This document shows, piece after piece, positions 1-10,859 of a stretch of 64,000 nt of DNA. The stretch covers positions 1 through 64,000 of the forward strand of contig JANQKF010000018.1 in NCBI GenBank assembly GCA_028281285.1, read 5' to 3'. The notes below the pieces were generated by a model, which saw only the letters and a list, made by a program, of their open reading frames with translations, was not told where the DNA came from and did no database searches. Numbering within the stretch: position 1 is the stretch's first letter; each line of letters begins with the position of its first letter. The DNA is from Cyclobacteriaceae bacterium (GTDB taxonomy: Bacteria; Bacteroidota; Bacteroidia; Cytophagales; Cyclobacteriaceae). The position numbers and the translations under genes are program-made.

Positions 1-2
1 AT

Positions 3-3000
3 GAATTTACGGTCAAGATTACCTCAACCGACCCTGCTGAGAACAGCGATGTAATTGGAGTGAAGGAGAAATCAATAACTGTTGTGGTTAATTCGCCTCC
101 GAATCAACCTCATTCACCATCACCCATTGACGGTGCCAATGACGTGAGTATTTCTACCAAGTTGAATTGGCAAGGTGGGGACATTGATGGAGATGCCGTT
201 ACCTACGAGGTGCTTTACAAGAAGAGCGGTGAAGATTGGACAAGCGATAATACTTCCATCAACTCTTACTCATTTCCAATGAGTTTAGAATTTAATCAGG
301 CATATTTTTGGAAGGTAATAGCAAAGGACCAGCATGGCAACACTATTTCAAGTCACACCAACATTCAACGGGGTTGGAAGTTCACGACAAGACCTCCAAA
401 CATACGTTGGCAAGGATCAAATGGAGAGAAAGTTAGCTCAGCTTTGTTTGGAGAGACGGTGGATGCAACTGTTGAGACAAGTTCCATAGAAAATGGGACA
501 GTTTTGGTAGTCGTATATGAATATATGTTTGAGTCAACTACAGGCGTGCCGGTTGCATTACACCCGATAGATTCAATCTATGTAGATGTGGTTGGAGGAA
601 AAGGGATCGGGAAATGGAGGACGAAATTTGTCAAGGACCTGAAGGGATTAAAAACTATTGTTGCCACTCAGCCAAAGGCAAATGAGTACTTCTTTAATGT
701 CTTTTATAATGAGGAGCTAATCGGCCAATCTGAAAAACTGAATGTTGCGGTAACCCCAGAGTCCCCCGACCTTGTGACCATAGAGGAAGTTGACCAATCT
801 GATCCATTGAACGATAAGCAGCCATTACTTTTAGTTCATGGATGGCAACCTAAGGGTAAACCAGCTCCTTACGGTGGTGATATTTGGTGTCATTTTATCA
901 AATTTTTCTCCGAAGGGGGGAAAGTAACGGAAGAGTTAAGACGAAAGTACAAATTGTATGAGGTTCGGTATGTTTCGAATTTAGCGAGTGTCAAAATTTT
1001 AGGAGAAAAGCTAAGAACGGTTCTTGATGAGGAAGCAAAAGAAGATGCACAGTTCAACAACTTGACTATTGTTGCTCATAGCATGGGTGGCTTGGTATCA
1101 CGTGCATTTATGAATTACCAAACGGAAAGTGGGCCATTTGCAAATACAAAAGGCGGAGAACGGATTGATAAATTAATTACACTGGGCACACCCCATCGTG
1201 GAAGTCCAATGTCAAATGGACCGGTTAGATCTAAAGTTGCATCAAATATTTCTGAGAGGAAGGTTGCAAATACCATTAGAACCTTCGATGTAGAGTTTCT
1301 GCATGGGGGGCCATTATGGAATGAATTCAACCGATCCGATTTAAGATGGGATAACTATGTTGAACTTTTTGATTATGAGAAATATTCTGATGAACAAAAC
1401 GAATGGTTATTTGAATTGAACAGAGAAGAGGAATTTGCTGACCAAATCATCGCATATTTTTCTCAAATGGACCCGTTAGTTGGCATAAACACTCCTACCG
1501 CACAAAAGGTGGCCTATCTGTTAGGAAATGGTTTCATGTTAGGTGGTTTATCTCTATTCAATGATGGCATCGTTCCTCAAGAGAGTGGGGGGCTAATTGG
1601 ACATGTTTTGAAAAGAAGAAACTCACTCTATGGTTACAACCATACTCAAATTGCAACAGGACTATTTAAGCTTGATGACCCTTTGCTATTTGATGAACAA
1701 CTTTTTCATGACTTAAAATCTGATCTACTTGATATTGATGAGCCACTTATTCAAGTTACACCTCATAAGATGTGGAATTATGGTGATGTCGTACTTGATG
1801 AAAAAAGTGATCATTCTTTCATTATAAAAAATACCGGTAAGGTAAAGTTAGTAGTGTCCGATTTGAAATTGGAAAATAAGAATAATGAAGTCTCATTTCA
1901 GATTGTAAGTCCGGCCGATTATAATTTTGAGTTGGCTCCGGAAGAGAGCAAAGAGATTCTTATCGAATTTAATCCCAAAAATGAAGGGCTAAGAAAAGCG
2001 TCTCTAAATATTTTCAGTAATGCCTCAAATAATTCTTCAAACGATTTTACAATAATTGAACTAACCGGTAAAGGAGTAGCTGAAGATACCAAGACTATAC
2101 AGGTGGACTCTGAATTCAAATTAGAGTTTGGTGATATTTTTTTAGAACAATCGGCAACCGAAATTTTCACAATTGAAAATACTGGTTCCACAGACCTCTT
2201 AATTAATCTTAACTTTTCCGAAGCGGATGCTGATATGTTTGAGTTGATTAATCCAACTGATTCGGAATTCATACTTGGCAAAGGAGAAGTTGAAAATATC
2301 ATTGTTCAATTTTCACCAACTTCGGTAGGTGATAAATATGCGAAGTTTATTATTTCAAATGATTCAGACAACGCTCCAAGTATTGAAATGGACCTTTACG
2401 GTAAAGGAGTTGATGAAGGAGTTAAACTTATTGAGGTTTACACTGAAGACCAGGAAGACTTTGGAGAGGTAACTATAGGAAATACCCTGGAAAGTTTGTT
2501 CAGGGTAGTAAACACTGGTTATGCCAACCTCTCCGTGTCAGACATTTCCAAAAAAGGTTCAGATCAATTTGCATTGATCCATAATACCTCACTGCCTATT
2601 GAAATTGAACCAGGGGATGCTTTTGAGTTTTCGGTTGTCTTTAGTCCTGAAAACCTAGGCTCGAGTTCGACAATTATAGAGATCGAAAATGACTCCGATA
2701 ACTCATCTCCATTTAAAACGGTCAGCCTATCCGGAATTGGGGTTTTAGAGACGCAGCTATCAAATTCAAGCATAGAAGAGAATAATGAAACCGGAGCTGT
2801 TATTGGAACTTTTACCACTTCTGGTTCAGGTAAGTTTACCTATAACTTGGTAATAGGAGAAGGAGATACAGACAACAACACGTTCACCATTGAGGAGGAT
2901 AAGCTCATTACTACAGCCGTATTTGATTATGAGACCCAATCGAGCTATTCTATTCGAGTGGAAACTTGTAGTTCTCAAAGCCAATGCTTTCGGAATGTGT

Positions 3001-4478
3001 TCACTATAGAGATTTTGGATGTTAATAGATCTCCTTCGGATGTATCAATTTCCGGGACGACTATCTCAGAGAATATGGAAATAGGTTCTCAAGTAGGTAC
3101 TTTGAGCACCACAGATCTGGACGCAGATGATTATCACGCATATAGTTTTATAGAAGGAGAGGGCGATACCAACAACTCCTTGTTCGAAATTGATGGCGAC
3201 AAATTGCTGGCGAGTAAGTCATTTGATTACGAAACAAAGTCGAATTATTCTGTCAGGATCAAAACAACCGATTCAGGTGGAAAGTCTTTTGAGAAATCAT
3301 TCACTATAACCGTGTTGGATGTTAATGAAACTCCGACAGCAATTGAATTGAGTTCCACGAGTATCGATGAGAATAATAAGGAGGGTGACCTTATAGGGGC
3401 ACTGACCACTACCGACCAGGACGCTAATGATACCCATACCTATTCCTTATTTGAAGGAGAGGGGTCTGAAGACAATTCTTCTTTTACCATTTCGGATAAT
3501 CAACTGTTGGCCGCAAAATCGTTCAATTTTGAGGAAAAGTCTAAATACAAAGTCAGGGTTCAAACTCAAGATTCAGATGGTGAGGTTTTTGACAAGGCGT
3601 TAACCATTACCATTAACGATGTTAATGAATTACCAACCGGGATAAGTCTTTCCAGTTCAGGTTTTGATGAAAACAATGAGGCAATGCTTGAAATAGGAAC
3701 GTTCACAACTATTGATGAAGATAGAGACGATTCACATACATATACACCCCTAACAAGCCTTGACTCATTTAAAATTGAGGGAGACAAACTTTTTGCTCTC
3801 GTTTCCTTTGACCATGAAGAACTGACTTCCTACACTATAGAAGTACAAACTGAGGATAGTGGTGGTTTGACATTCAATGAGTCATTTACAATTGAAGTTG
3901 GCAATGTTCCAGAGCCGAGTTTGGAATTTGAGGAAGAACTCGATTTTGGGAATAGTGCGTTAGATTGGCCCAAAACCGAGCAAATAAGGATTACCAATGA
4001 TGGTGATGTAAGAGTATCAGTAGTTCTAGCCAGCACCGAACGGCATTTCACGGTTTGGCCAGCGACTTTCGATTTGGATATCGATGATGAACAGGATATA
4101 ACGGTAACTTTTCTGCCTGAACAGGTAAAGTCGTATGAAGGTATGCTAAAAATAGCATTTGATGGTAAAGAGGAAGAAATCCATTTGACAGGCAATGGTA
4201 CTATCATTACTGGCGTGGATGACCCAATTATATCTCGAAATATGAAGGTTCATCCCAACCCGGCAAAGGATGAAGTGATTGTTGATTTGTCTTTATCAAA
4301 CCTGATTGAACCCCGATTGCAATTCATATCTCCGGCTGGGACTGTGTTGGTTGTTGAAAAAGTAAACGATAATGACAAGGTAATAATCAAAACCTCGGGT
4401 TATCCATCGGGGGTTTATCTCATTCGGGTTTTTAATCGGGAGGCAGTATTAACGAAGAAAGTGATCATCAAAAAATGA
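3..4478 (+). CDS. Large secreted multidomain protein, 5'-truncated by window edge: alpha/beta-hydrolase (lipase-like), ASH/choice-of-anchor-D-like repeats, about four cadherin-like repeats, T9SS type A C-terminal sorting domain
   Basis: Frame is open to the window edge (EFTVKITSTDPAENSDVIGVKEKS...), so the listed GTG start at 60 is an artefact. LLLVHGW, VAHSMGG, FNDGIVP and YNHTQI are consistent with a lipase triad. Repeated SxxENNxxGxxIGTxTTTDxDxxDxHTY and VLDVNExP motifs. C-term MKVHPNPAKDEV...GVYLIRVFNREAVLTKKVIIKK. Confidence 0.85.
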   Translation, partial: EFTVKITSTDPAENSDVIGVKEKSITVVVNSPPNQPHSPSPIDGANDVSISTKLNWQGGDIDGDAVTYEVLYKKSGEDWTSDNTSINSYSFPMSLEFNQAYFWKVIAKDQHGNTISSHTNIQRGWKFTTRPPNIRWQGSNGEKVSSALFGETVDATVETSSIENGTVLVVVYEYMFESTTGVPVALHPIDSIYVDVVGGKGIGKWRTKFVKDLKGLKTIVATQPKANEYFFNVFYNEELIGQSEKLNVAVTPESPDLVTIEEVDQSDPLNDKQPLLLVHGWQPKGKPAPYGGDIWCHFIKFFSEGGKVTEELRRKYKLYEVRYVSNLASVKILGEKLRTVLDEEAKEDAQFNNLTIVAHSMGGLVSRAFMNYQTESGPFANTKGGERIDKLITLGTPHRGSPMSNGPVRSKVASNISERKVANTIRTFDVEFLHGGPLWNEFNRSDLRWDNYVELFDYEKYSDEQNEWLFELNREEEFADQIIAYFSQMDPLVGINTPTAQKVAYLLGNGFMLGGLSLFNDGIVPQESGGLIGHVLKRRNSLYGYNHTQIATGLFKLDDPLLFDEQLFHDLKSDLLDIDEPLIQVTPHKMWNYGDVVLDEKSDHSFIIKNTGKVKLVVSDLKLENKNNEVSFQIVSPADYNFELAPEESKEILIEFNPKNEGLRKASLNIFSNASNNSSNDFTIIELTGKGVAEDTKTIQVDSEFKLEFGDIFLEQSATEIFTIENTGSTDLLINLNFSEADADMFELINPTDSEFILGKGEVENIIVQFSPTSVGDKYAKFIISNDSDNAPSIEMDLYGKGVDEGVKLIEVYTEDQEDFGEVTIGNTLESLFRVVNTGYANLSVSDISKKGSDQFALIHNTSLPIEIEPGDAFEFSVVFSPENLGSSSTIIEIENDSDNSSPFKTVSLSGIGVLETQLSNSSIEENNETGAVIGTFTTSGSGKFTYNLVIGEGDTDNNTFTIEEDKLITTAVFDYETQSSYSIRVETCSSQSQCFRNVFTIEILDVNRSPSDVSISGTTISENMEIGSQVGTLSTTDLDADDYHAYSFIEGEGDTNNSLFEIDGDKLLASKSFDYETKSNYSVRIKTTDSGGKSFEKSFTITVLDVNETPTAIELSSTSIDENNKEGDLIGALTTTDQDANDTHTYSLFEGEGSEDNSSFTISDNQLLAAKSFNFEEKSKYKVRVQTQDSDGEVFDKALTITINDVNELPTGISLSSSGFDENNEAMLEIGTFTTIDEDRDDSHTYTPLTSLDSFKIEGDKLFALVSFDHEELTSYTIEVQTEDSGGLTFNESFTIEVGNVPEPSLEFEEELDFGNSALDWPKTEQIRITNDGDVRVSVVLASTERHFTVWPATFDLDIDDEQDITVTFLPEQVKSYEGMLKIAFDGKEEEIHLTGNGTIITGVDDPIISRNMKVHPNPAKDEVIVDLSLSNLIEPRLQFISPAGTVLVVEKVNDNDKVIIKTSGYPSGVYLIRVFNREAVLTKKVIIKK

Positions 4479-4484
4479 GTTAAT

Positions 4485-4925
4485 ATGATAATGGGAATAT
4501 TAAAGCGCCTCAAATTGATTGTAGTTCTGGTCGTTCTGGGTGTAATTGCTTTGGTCGCGTGCAATCCTGATGAACCTGATCTGGAACCCACAGCCCAAGA
4601 ATTAGCTTTTGAGCTGTTGGAAGGTACCTGGAGGCCTGGTATCGTTATACTCGATGGAATAGACATCACTTCAAATTATGTTGGCTTTAGCTTGGAATTC
4701 ACTGAACACACATATGCCGCAATGAATGCTCAAAATCTTTTAATAGGTGGAACCTGGGATTGGACCGATGAAGTAGCAACTCGAATAAATTTAATCGAGG
4801 AAGGGAAAGAACTGGTTATAATCGCCTTAACTGAGCATTTGTTAATTTTTACTTTTACACTTAACAGAGTGGGAGGTGCGGTAAACGGGATCAATGGGAA
4901 TTACAGGATTACGCTCGAAAAGTAA
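4485..4925 (+). CDS. Small lipoprotein (lipocalin-like)
   Basis: Lipobox-like VIALVACNPDEP after a hydrophobic signal peptide; 146 aa. Confidence 0.6.
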   Translation: MIMGILKRLKLIVVLVVLGVIALVACNPDEPDLEPTAQELAFELLEGTWRPGIVILDGIDITSNYVGFSLEFTEHTYAAMNAQNLLIGGTWDWTDEVATRINLIEEGKELVIIALTEHLLIFTFTLNRVGGAVNGINGNYRITLEK

Positions 4926-4971
4926 ATGCGAATGCATTAATTCCTAATACCAAATTTCATTGCAAAGCAAA

Positions 4972-6351
4972 TCATTTCCCGATGCAGAATTTTGAAAATA
5001 TGTTAGCCAAGAGATCATCCGTAGTAATTTCTCCGGTGATTTCGCCCAAGTAATGAAGCGCTTGCCGGATGTCCATCGCTACGAAATCATTGGTTACTTG
5101 ATTGTCGATGCCATTGATGACATCCATAAGTGAGTTTCTGGTTTGTAGGAGGGAGTCGTAATGTCGGATATTGGTGACCACTGTATCACCCCGCTTAAAC
5201 TTGTCAAGATTGACCAGTTCCAGGATTCGTTCCTTCAGTTTTTCCACTTGCTCATTCTCCTTTGCAGAGAGAAAAAGCATATCTGGATGTTGTTTTTGAA
5301 GCTCTTCCACTAAAGACTCATCCACTTTATCCAGTTTATTGCCAAGCTTAAGAAAGGGCACCCCGGTGTTTTCCAATCGATTGATCTCCTGGTTCATTTC
5401 TACCACATCAAGCTCTGAAAGATCAAAAAGATAGATAATCAATGATGCCTGTTTCATCTTGGCCTGAGTACGCTCCACACCAATGGCTTCAATGGTGTCT
5501 GTGGTTTCACGCAATCCGGCAGTATCGATAAACCGGAAGGCAACACCACCTATAATGACCTCATCTTCGATAAAATCACGTGTGGTACCGGCAATATCAG
5601 AAACGATGGCTTTTTCTTCGTTTAGTAATGCATTGAGTAGGGTAGACTTTCCGGCATTTGGTTTTCCTGCAATAACGGTAGGAACCCCGTTCTTAATCAC
5701 ATTGCCGAGGTCAAAACTCTTGATTAGTCCATTGATCACAATCAGAAGTTTGTTGACCAACTCCTTCAAATCCTCTCGGCTGGCGAACTCCACATCTTCC
5801 TCGCCAAAGTCGAGCTCCAATTCAATCATTGAAGCAAAATGAACGAGCTCTTCCCTTAATCGTTTTATTTCCTCCGAAAATCCTCCACGCATTTGATTAA
5901 GCGCAGCTTGATGAGAAGCTTCCGAATCCGCATTGATCAGGTCCGCCACTGCTTCGGCCTGGGCAAGATCGAACTGCCCATTCATAAAGGCTCTCTTGGT
6001 AAATTCTCCTGGTTTGGCCGGCCGGGCTCCTTTTCTGATCAGCAGTTGAATAATTTGTCGAATCACATAATTCGATCCATGACAGGAGATTTCGACCACA
6101 TTTTCCTTGGTAAATGAGCTAGGTGCTATGAATAAGGAAACCAACACCTCGTCCAGTACCTTGTCTTCATCGCGGATTGTGCCAAAATGAATCGTATGCG
6201 AGGGTTGTTTTAGTAGGTCTTTACCATAAAAAACCTCATTACAGAGTGATATTGCCTCTTTTCCGGATAAGCGGATAACACCAATAGCTCCTATTCCCTG
6301 AGGAGTAGCCAGGGCAATAATCGTATCTTCATTCTGTAATAGCATCGTCAT
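4972..6351 (-). CDS. mnmE: tRNA modification GTPase MnmE (TrmE)
   Basis: DTIIALATPQGIGAIGVIRLSG N-terminus, GKPNAGKSTLLNALL G1, DIAGTTRD, DTAGLRET, C-terminal FCIGK. Confidence 0.97.
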   Translation of the reverse strand: MTMLLQNEDTIIALATPQGIGAIGVIRLSGKEAISLCNEVFYGKDLLKQPSHTIHFGTIRDEDKVLDEVLVSLFIAPSSFTKENVVEISCHGSNYVIRQIIQLLIRKGARPAKPGEFTKRAFMNGQFDLAQAEAVADLINADSEASHQAALNQMRGGFSEEIKRLREELVHFASMIELELDFGEEDVEFASREDLKELVNKLLIVINGLIKSFDLGNVIKNGVPTVIAGKPNAGKSTLLNALLNEEKAIVSDIAGTTRDFIEDEVIIGGVAFRFIDTAGLRETTDTIEAIGVERTQAKMKQASLIIYLFDLSELDVVEMNQEINRLENTGVPFLKLGNKLDKVDESLVEELQKQHPDMLFLSAKENEQVEKLKERILELVNLDKFKRGDTVVTNIRHYDSLLQTRNSLMDVINGIDNQVTNDFVAMDIRQALHYLGEITGEITTDDLLANIFSKFCIGK

Positions 6352-6454
6352 AAACGCAGCAAAGATAGGTGTTTTCGCAGTGAACGGGTTTGGTTTATCC
6401 GTTGAATAAAACCCAATGACTGCTAACTTTCGTATTGATTAAGAACGTGCAAAT

Positions 6455-7348
6455 ATGAGTAGATTTTTGAATTGGATAAGAAGTAATCAAATAGAATTGC
6501 TTGCCGGGCTTTTGTGCTTTTCCATATTCATTGTCTTTGAAGTATATCAACAACTTTACTACACTCGCAATTACACAGAGTCCGGAGGTGAAGGCATCAC
6601 CTTTTTCACCGTTTTGAATGCTCATTTGCTGAGATGGTCTATTTGGGTTTTACTGAGCCTGATCCTAGTGTTTTACGTTACGAAGAATCCTTTGAAAAGA
6701 GGAGAGATGAGCTCGATTCAACTCCTCAAGTACCTTGTAGTGATCATTGGAGTCCTTTTCCTGAATTTAATGGCAATCACAGGTATCAGCCTTACTTCAG
6801 GAGAGATGGCGGCTGGTTGGCCAGCATTTCAGGAGCTTTTCATTTACTTCTTTTTCCATAAGATCCCCCTCTATTTCATTATGCTGGCAGCACTAACCGT
6901 AGTCATACACTATTTCCAAAATAGAGACGAATTGGAATTGGTAATAGGAGAAGTAGGAGAACTGAGAAGATCAAATGCACAATTGAATGAGGAATTGAGA
7001 AATTCTGCGGTGAGAGATGAATCATTTGTCTTACAAGTCAAGACGGGAACCAGAACCAAACTTGTTCCAGTGGAGGAGATTATCTGGATAGAGGCGGATG
7101 ACTATTGCGTTAGAATTCATGATAAGAATAATCAGACACATACCCTTCGTAGTTCTATGAAGGCCCTGGATGAAAAACTTGAGTTTTATGGTTTCCTTCG
7201 TGTTCACCGAAAGGCAATTGTGAATATGAATTTTGTCACGGAATTTGTCCAAAATGGGAGAACAGAGCTGATTTTAAGAAATGGAAGTGTCGTTCCTGTA
7301 GCACAGTCTCGCTTATCTTCCCTAAAGAGTGCCTTGCAAACCATTTAG
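6455..7348 (+). CDS. Membrane-bound LytTR-domain transcriptional regulator (one-component)
   Basis: About four hydrophobic segments, a coiled coil, then a LytTR domain (VEEIIWIEADDYCVRIH...HTLRSSMKALDEKL...FLRVHRKAIVN). Confidence 0.85.
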   Translation: MSRFLNWIRSNQIELLAGLLCFSIFIVFEVYQQLYYTRNYTESGGEGITFFTVLNAHLLRWSIWVLLSLILVFYVTKNPLKRGEMSSIQLLKYLVVIIGVLFLNLMAITGISLTSGEMAAGWPAFQELFIYFFFHKIPLYFIMLAALTVVIHYFQNRDELELVIGEVGELRRSNAQLNEELRNSAVRDESFVLQVKTGTRTKLVPVEEIIWIEADDYCVRIHDKNNQTHTLRSSMKALDEKLEFYGFLRVHRKAIVNMNFVTEFVQNGRTELILRNGSVVPVAQSRLSSLKSALQTI

Positions 7349-7435
7349 TTTGTTTCTACCGCACTTCAATTTGAGTTCACTGCAAAAAGATTGCTAAATC
7401 ATTGGTATTAGGGCTGTTTTGATCAAAACGAAATT

Positions 7436-8017
7436 ATGACCAAAAAATCATTCATTCCATTACTCATGATGTTGTTGAGTAGCTCCTTGACTGCTCAAAA
7501 CAATAATGGTAAGTATTCACCGAGTGCAAAAAGCCCATTTGGTCAACCGGATCCGAAATTCGAAGAATTTCTGAAAGACTATGAAAAATTGATTGGACTT
7601 TGTGATTGTGTCTCAGTCCAAATGGGTGCCAATCAACAATGGGGTAAGCCTGTAAATACAGTTTGGGAATGGAAGTACGTAATGAATGGCAAAGCAATTC
7701 AAGACATTAATCGCAGAGAGGATGGTTCTTCAAGTAGTAGTATTCGACTCTATAATGCCGATAGTGCTCAATGGTACGTTACCTACTTCTCTGGCAACCT
7801 TACCAGCACAATGCCAAGTACTTGGGTAAGCAGAAAGGGAGAAAACCCTTTGGTGTTATACTTACCTCAAAAAGCACCAAATGGTTTTGATGGATTCTCA
7901 AGACTGACTTTTCAAAACATCACCGACCAGGGTTTTGAATGGAGGGGCGCTTGGGTGGATCCCACCGGTAGTGCCGTGTTTCCATTTTGGAAGATTGACT
8001 GTAAAAAGCGCAACTAA
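7436..8017 (+). CDS. Secreted protein of unknown function, paralogue A of tandem pair
   Basis: Signal peptide; shares LIGLCDC.../IIGSCDC..., WEWKYVMNGKAIQDI/WEFKYIMNGSSVQDI, YNADSAQWYVTYFS with the next ORF. Confidence 0.75.
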   Translation: MTKKSFIPLLMMLLSSSLTAQNNNGKYSPSAKSPFGQPDPKFEEFLKDYEKLIGLCDCVSVQMGANQQWGKPVNTVWEWKYVMNGKAIQDINRREDGSSSSSIRLYNADSAQWYVTYFSGNLTSTMPSTWVSRKGENPLVLYLPQKAPNGFDGFSRLTFQNITDQGFEWRGAWVDPTGSAVFPFWKIDCKKRN

Positions 8018-8032
8018 CTCAAATAGACTTAT

Positions 8033-8620
8033 ATGAAACTCAAAATTCAACTTATTCTATTACTTGTCTGCTTATCAACGATCACATTGCAGGCTCAAAA
8101 TATCGACACTCAGTATGAACCCAATCCCCAATATCCGTATGGCAGACCTCATCCGAAACTTATGAAAGCGGCCACTGCTTTTGATCCTATTATCGGGAGT
8201 TGTGATTGCAGATCATTGGCTAGAAATGCTAATCAAAGTTGGGGAGATACAACAAACCTAAGATGGGAATTCAAATATATCATGAATGGCAGCTCGGTTC
8301 AGGACATTACTTGGTTGGATAATGATACTTATACCAGTAGCATTAGACAATACAATGCTGACAGTGCCAAATGGTATGTCACTTTCTTTAGCTCAGGTCC
8401 GGGAAACCCAACACCAAGCACATGGGAAGGAGGTATGAAAGACGATAATATTGTGCTATACAATGAGCAGGCGGCACCCAATGGAATGGAGGGATTCTAT
8501 CGGATTACCTTCAAGGATATTTCTGAAAACGGATTTAACTGGAGAGGGGAATGGGTCGATAAAACCGAGAAAGTTGTATTTCCAACCTGGCTGATTTGGT
8601 GCGAAAAGAGGAACCGCTAA
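8033..8620 (+). CDS. Secreted protein of unknown function, paralogue B of tandem pair
   Basis: Signal peptide; extended similarity to the preceding ORF; 15-bp intergenic gap. Confidence 0.75.
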   Translation: MKLKIQLILLLVCLSTITLQAQNIDTQYEPNPQYPYGRPHPKLMKAATAFDPIIGSCDCRSLARNANQSWGDTTNLRWEFKYIMNGSSVQDITWLDNDTYTSSIRQYNADSAKWYVTFFSSGPGNPTPSTWEGGMKDDNIVLYNEQAAPNGMEGFYRITFKDISENGFNWRGEWVDKTEKVVFPTWLIWCEKRNR

Positions 8621-8663
8621 CTGCCGCTACCTTGTTGTAATTCAATAAGTTTTTCAGCTTTGC

Positions 8664-10085
8664 CTAAGCAAATAAATGCCAAAATTGGGTAACCAAAAAG
8701 CAAACTACGAAACCCATGATAACTGGAAGTATACTGGCTACGGTTGTCCATTTTGCACTTTTAGTTTCTTTATAAATTGTATATATGGTAGTGGAGCAGG
8801 GGTTATGAAGTAAGCTGAATAACATCAAATTGATTCCTGTTAAAACAGTCCAACCACCTGCTTTAAGAATATTGGCTGTGTCAAGTGTAGAATCAAGCTC
8901 AAACATAACACCTTCTCCAGCGCCAATACCTGCCAGTTTCAGGTTGGCAACTGTTAGCATGAGTATGGTAGGGATGATGATTTCGTTAGCCGGAATTGCA
9001 ATGATATAGGCCAACAATATAACTCCATTCAAGCCTAAGAAGAGCCCAAAAGGATTGATCCACTCGATCAACTGATTGGCCAAAGTGATCTCGCCCAAAT
9101 GGATATTGGAAACTAACCAGATTACAGCTCCTGCTGGCGCAGCAAACAAAACAGCTCGCCATAATACGATTAAAGTTCTATCGATTAGTGAAGTGTAGAT
9201 GGTTTGCCAAAACCTGGGAGGACGATAGGGAGGGAGCTCCAGCGTAAATGTGCTTACTTCACCTTTCAATACCGTTCTTGAGAGCAGCCAGGAAGTCAGG
9301 AACATAAATCCTACACCTAGCAAAGCAATGGCAATAACCGATAAGGAGGTGACCGTTCCAGAAAAGGAGCTCGGGACTAAGCTACCAATGAAAATTGTCG
9401 CGATGAGAATTTGTGTGGGCCAGCGGCCATTGCATAGAGAAAAATTGTTGGTGATGATGGCAATCAGTCTTTCCCTTGGGCTATCAATAATTCGTGTAGC
9501 CACAACCCCTGCTGCGTTGCAGCCCCAACCCATGCTCATAGTTAATGCTTGTTTTCCGTGTGCCCCTGCTCTCCTAAACAGGCTATCCAGGTTAAATGCC
9601 ACCCTGGGTAGGTAACCAAAATCTTCCAACAAGGTGAAAAGCGGAAAGAAAATGGCCATTGGTGGAAGCATAACAGAAACCACCCAGGCCACCGCCATAT
9701 AAATACCGTCTATAAGCAGTCCATCTAACCACCATATCAGGCCAATAGATTCGGACAAACTCTTTAATGCAGGATAAGTAATTTCAATAAGTAGCGTGAA
9801 CAACAGCCCGGAAGGCACATTCGCCCCTGAAATGGTAAGCCAAAGTATAAGTGCCAGAATACCGAGCATTATGGGAAAGCCGAATCGCTTGCTGGTTACA
9901 ATCCGATCTATTTTACGATCGAGACTGTAATTCCTTTCATTTCCAGGCATTTCAATTGCCTGTGAAGCAATTTCGGAGGCATCTGTGTATAGGCTCTCAG
10001 TGAGTTTGTCATGAAAGTTGTCACCAATTTTCCATCGCAACTCAGAAGCTAAATCGACAATTGAGTTTTTGTCCTTCTTTTCCAT
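8664..10085 (-). CDS. feoB: FeoB membrane (transport/Gate) half, split ORF
   Basis: [91 protein letters not shown] are typical FeoB transmembrane motifs. Confidence 0.9.
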   Translation of the reverse strand: MEKKDKNSIVDLASELRWKIGDNFHDKLTESLYTDASEIASQAIEMPGNERNYSLDRKIDRIVTSKRFGFPIMLGILALILWLTISGANVPSGLLFTLLIEITYPALKSLSESIGLIWWLDGLLIDGIYMAVAWVVSVMLPPMAIFFPLFTLLEDFGYLPRVAFNLDSLFRRAGAHGKQALTMSMGWGCNAAGVVATRIIDSPRERLIAIITNNFSLCNGRWPTQILIATIFIGSLVPSSFSGTVTSLSVIAIALLGVGFMFLTSWLLSRTVLKGEVSTFTLELPPYRPPRFWQTIYTSLIDRTLIVLWRAVLFAAPAGAVIWLVSNIHLGEITLANQLIEWINPFGLFLGLNGVILLAYIIAIPANEIIIPTILMLTVANLKLAGIGAGEGVMFELDSTLDTANILKAGGWTVLTGINLMLFSLLHNPCSTTIYTIYKETKSAKWTTVASILPVIMGFVVCFLVTQFWHLFA

Positions 10086-10856
10086 TTATACCAACTCCAT
10101 TAACTCGTTATTAACTACCGCCTCGGTGATGCGCTTATCTCCCTCCAATAGCCTAAATGCCACCCATCGACTATTGGGAATTCCAGGGAATTTTTTTTCG
10201 ATCTCCCTTGCCAGCTGATTGACTGACTTTTCTATTTGTCGATTCAGATTCTTCACTTTTCTAGGCTTGCTGACGATTTTGCCCGTGGCGATATCAGCTA
10301 TAGTCGATAATAATTCCGGGATTCCTTTTTGAGATCGGGCCACCGTTTCTACCACCGGAACACCAAGTTTTTTGGCCAATGCCCTTTGATCGATCTTAAT
10401 GTTATTCCTTTTCGCCTCATCCATGAGGTTAAGACAAAGCACAGCCTTGTTGGTGATCTCCAGGATTTGAAGAACCAGGTTCAAGTTTCGTTCCAGTCGT
10501 GTGGCATCGGCTACAATTACGGTAACATCGGGTTTGCCAAACAGAATGAAATTCCTGGCCACTTCTTCATCCTGAGAGGTAGATAAAAGAGAATAGGTGC
10601 CGGGAAGGTCAATCAGTTTGTATCGCTTCTCATCGTATTGATAGGCTCCCTCAGCCCTGACAACGGTCTTGCCTGGCCAGTTTCCTGTATGCTGCCTTAA
10701 ACCTGTTAAGGCATTGAATACGGTGCTTTTTCCAGTATTAGGGTTGCCCGCCAATGCAACAACATAATCTATATTGTCGGTGTCTATACCCAGCTTTTTT
10801 AAACTGTTGACGTTATGAAAGGCGCAATCCTCACAAGCCGATTGTGATACTGTCAT
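10086..10856 (-). CDS. feoB: FeoB N-terminal GTPase half, split ORF
   Basis: [51 protein letters not shown]; ends in the helical domain region. Confidence 0.92.
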   Translation of the reverse strand: MTVSQSACEDCAFHNVNSLKKLGIDTDNIDYVVALAGNPNTGKSTVFNALTGLRQHTGNWPGKTVVRAEGAYQYDEKRYKLIDLPGTYSLLSTSQDEEVARNFILFGKPDVTVIVADATRLERNLNLVLQILEITNKAVLCLNLMDEAKRNNIKIDQRALAKKLGVPVVETVARSQKGIPELLSTIADIATGKIVSKPRKVKNLNRQIEKSVNQLAREIEKKFPGIPNSRWVAFRLLEGDKRITEAVVNNELMELV

Positions 10857-10859
10857 TGT

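Noticed and set aside
60-62. GTG as the true start of the first CDS
   Set aside because: The frame is open upstream to the window edge with sensible protein sequence; the gene is truncated by the window.
2750-3900. Repeated segments in the first CDS considered as a DNA-level tandem repeat or CRISPR-like array
   Set aside because: Repeats are protein-level cadherin-like domains of about 100 aa with diverged DNA, not a nucleotide repeat array.
1115-4207. Several minus-strand ORFs of 71-127 aa
   Set aside because: Antisense to the large T9SS protein; serine-rich composition and no recognisable motif.
6395-6625. 76-aa minus-strand ORF between mnmE and the LytTR gene
   Set aside because: Overlaps the start of the LytTR gene in antisense; no conserved motif or clear RBS.
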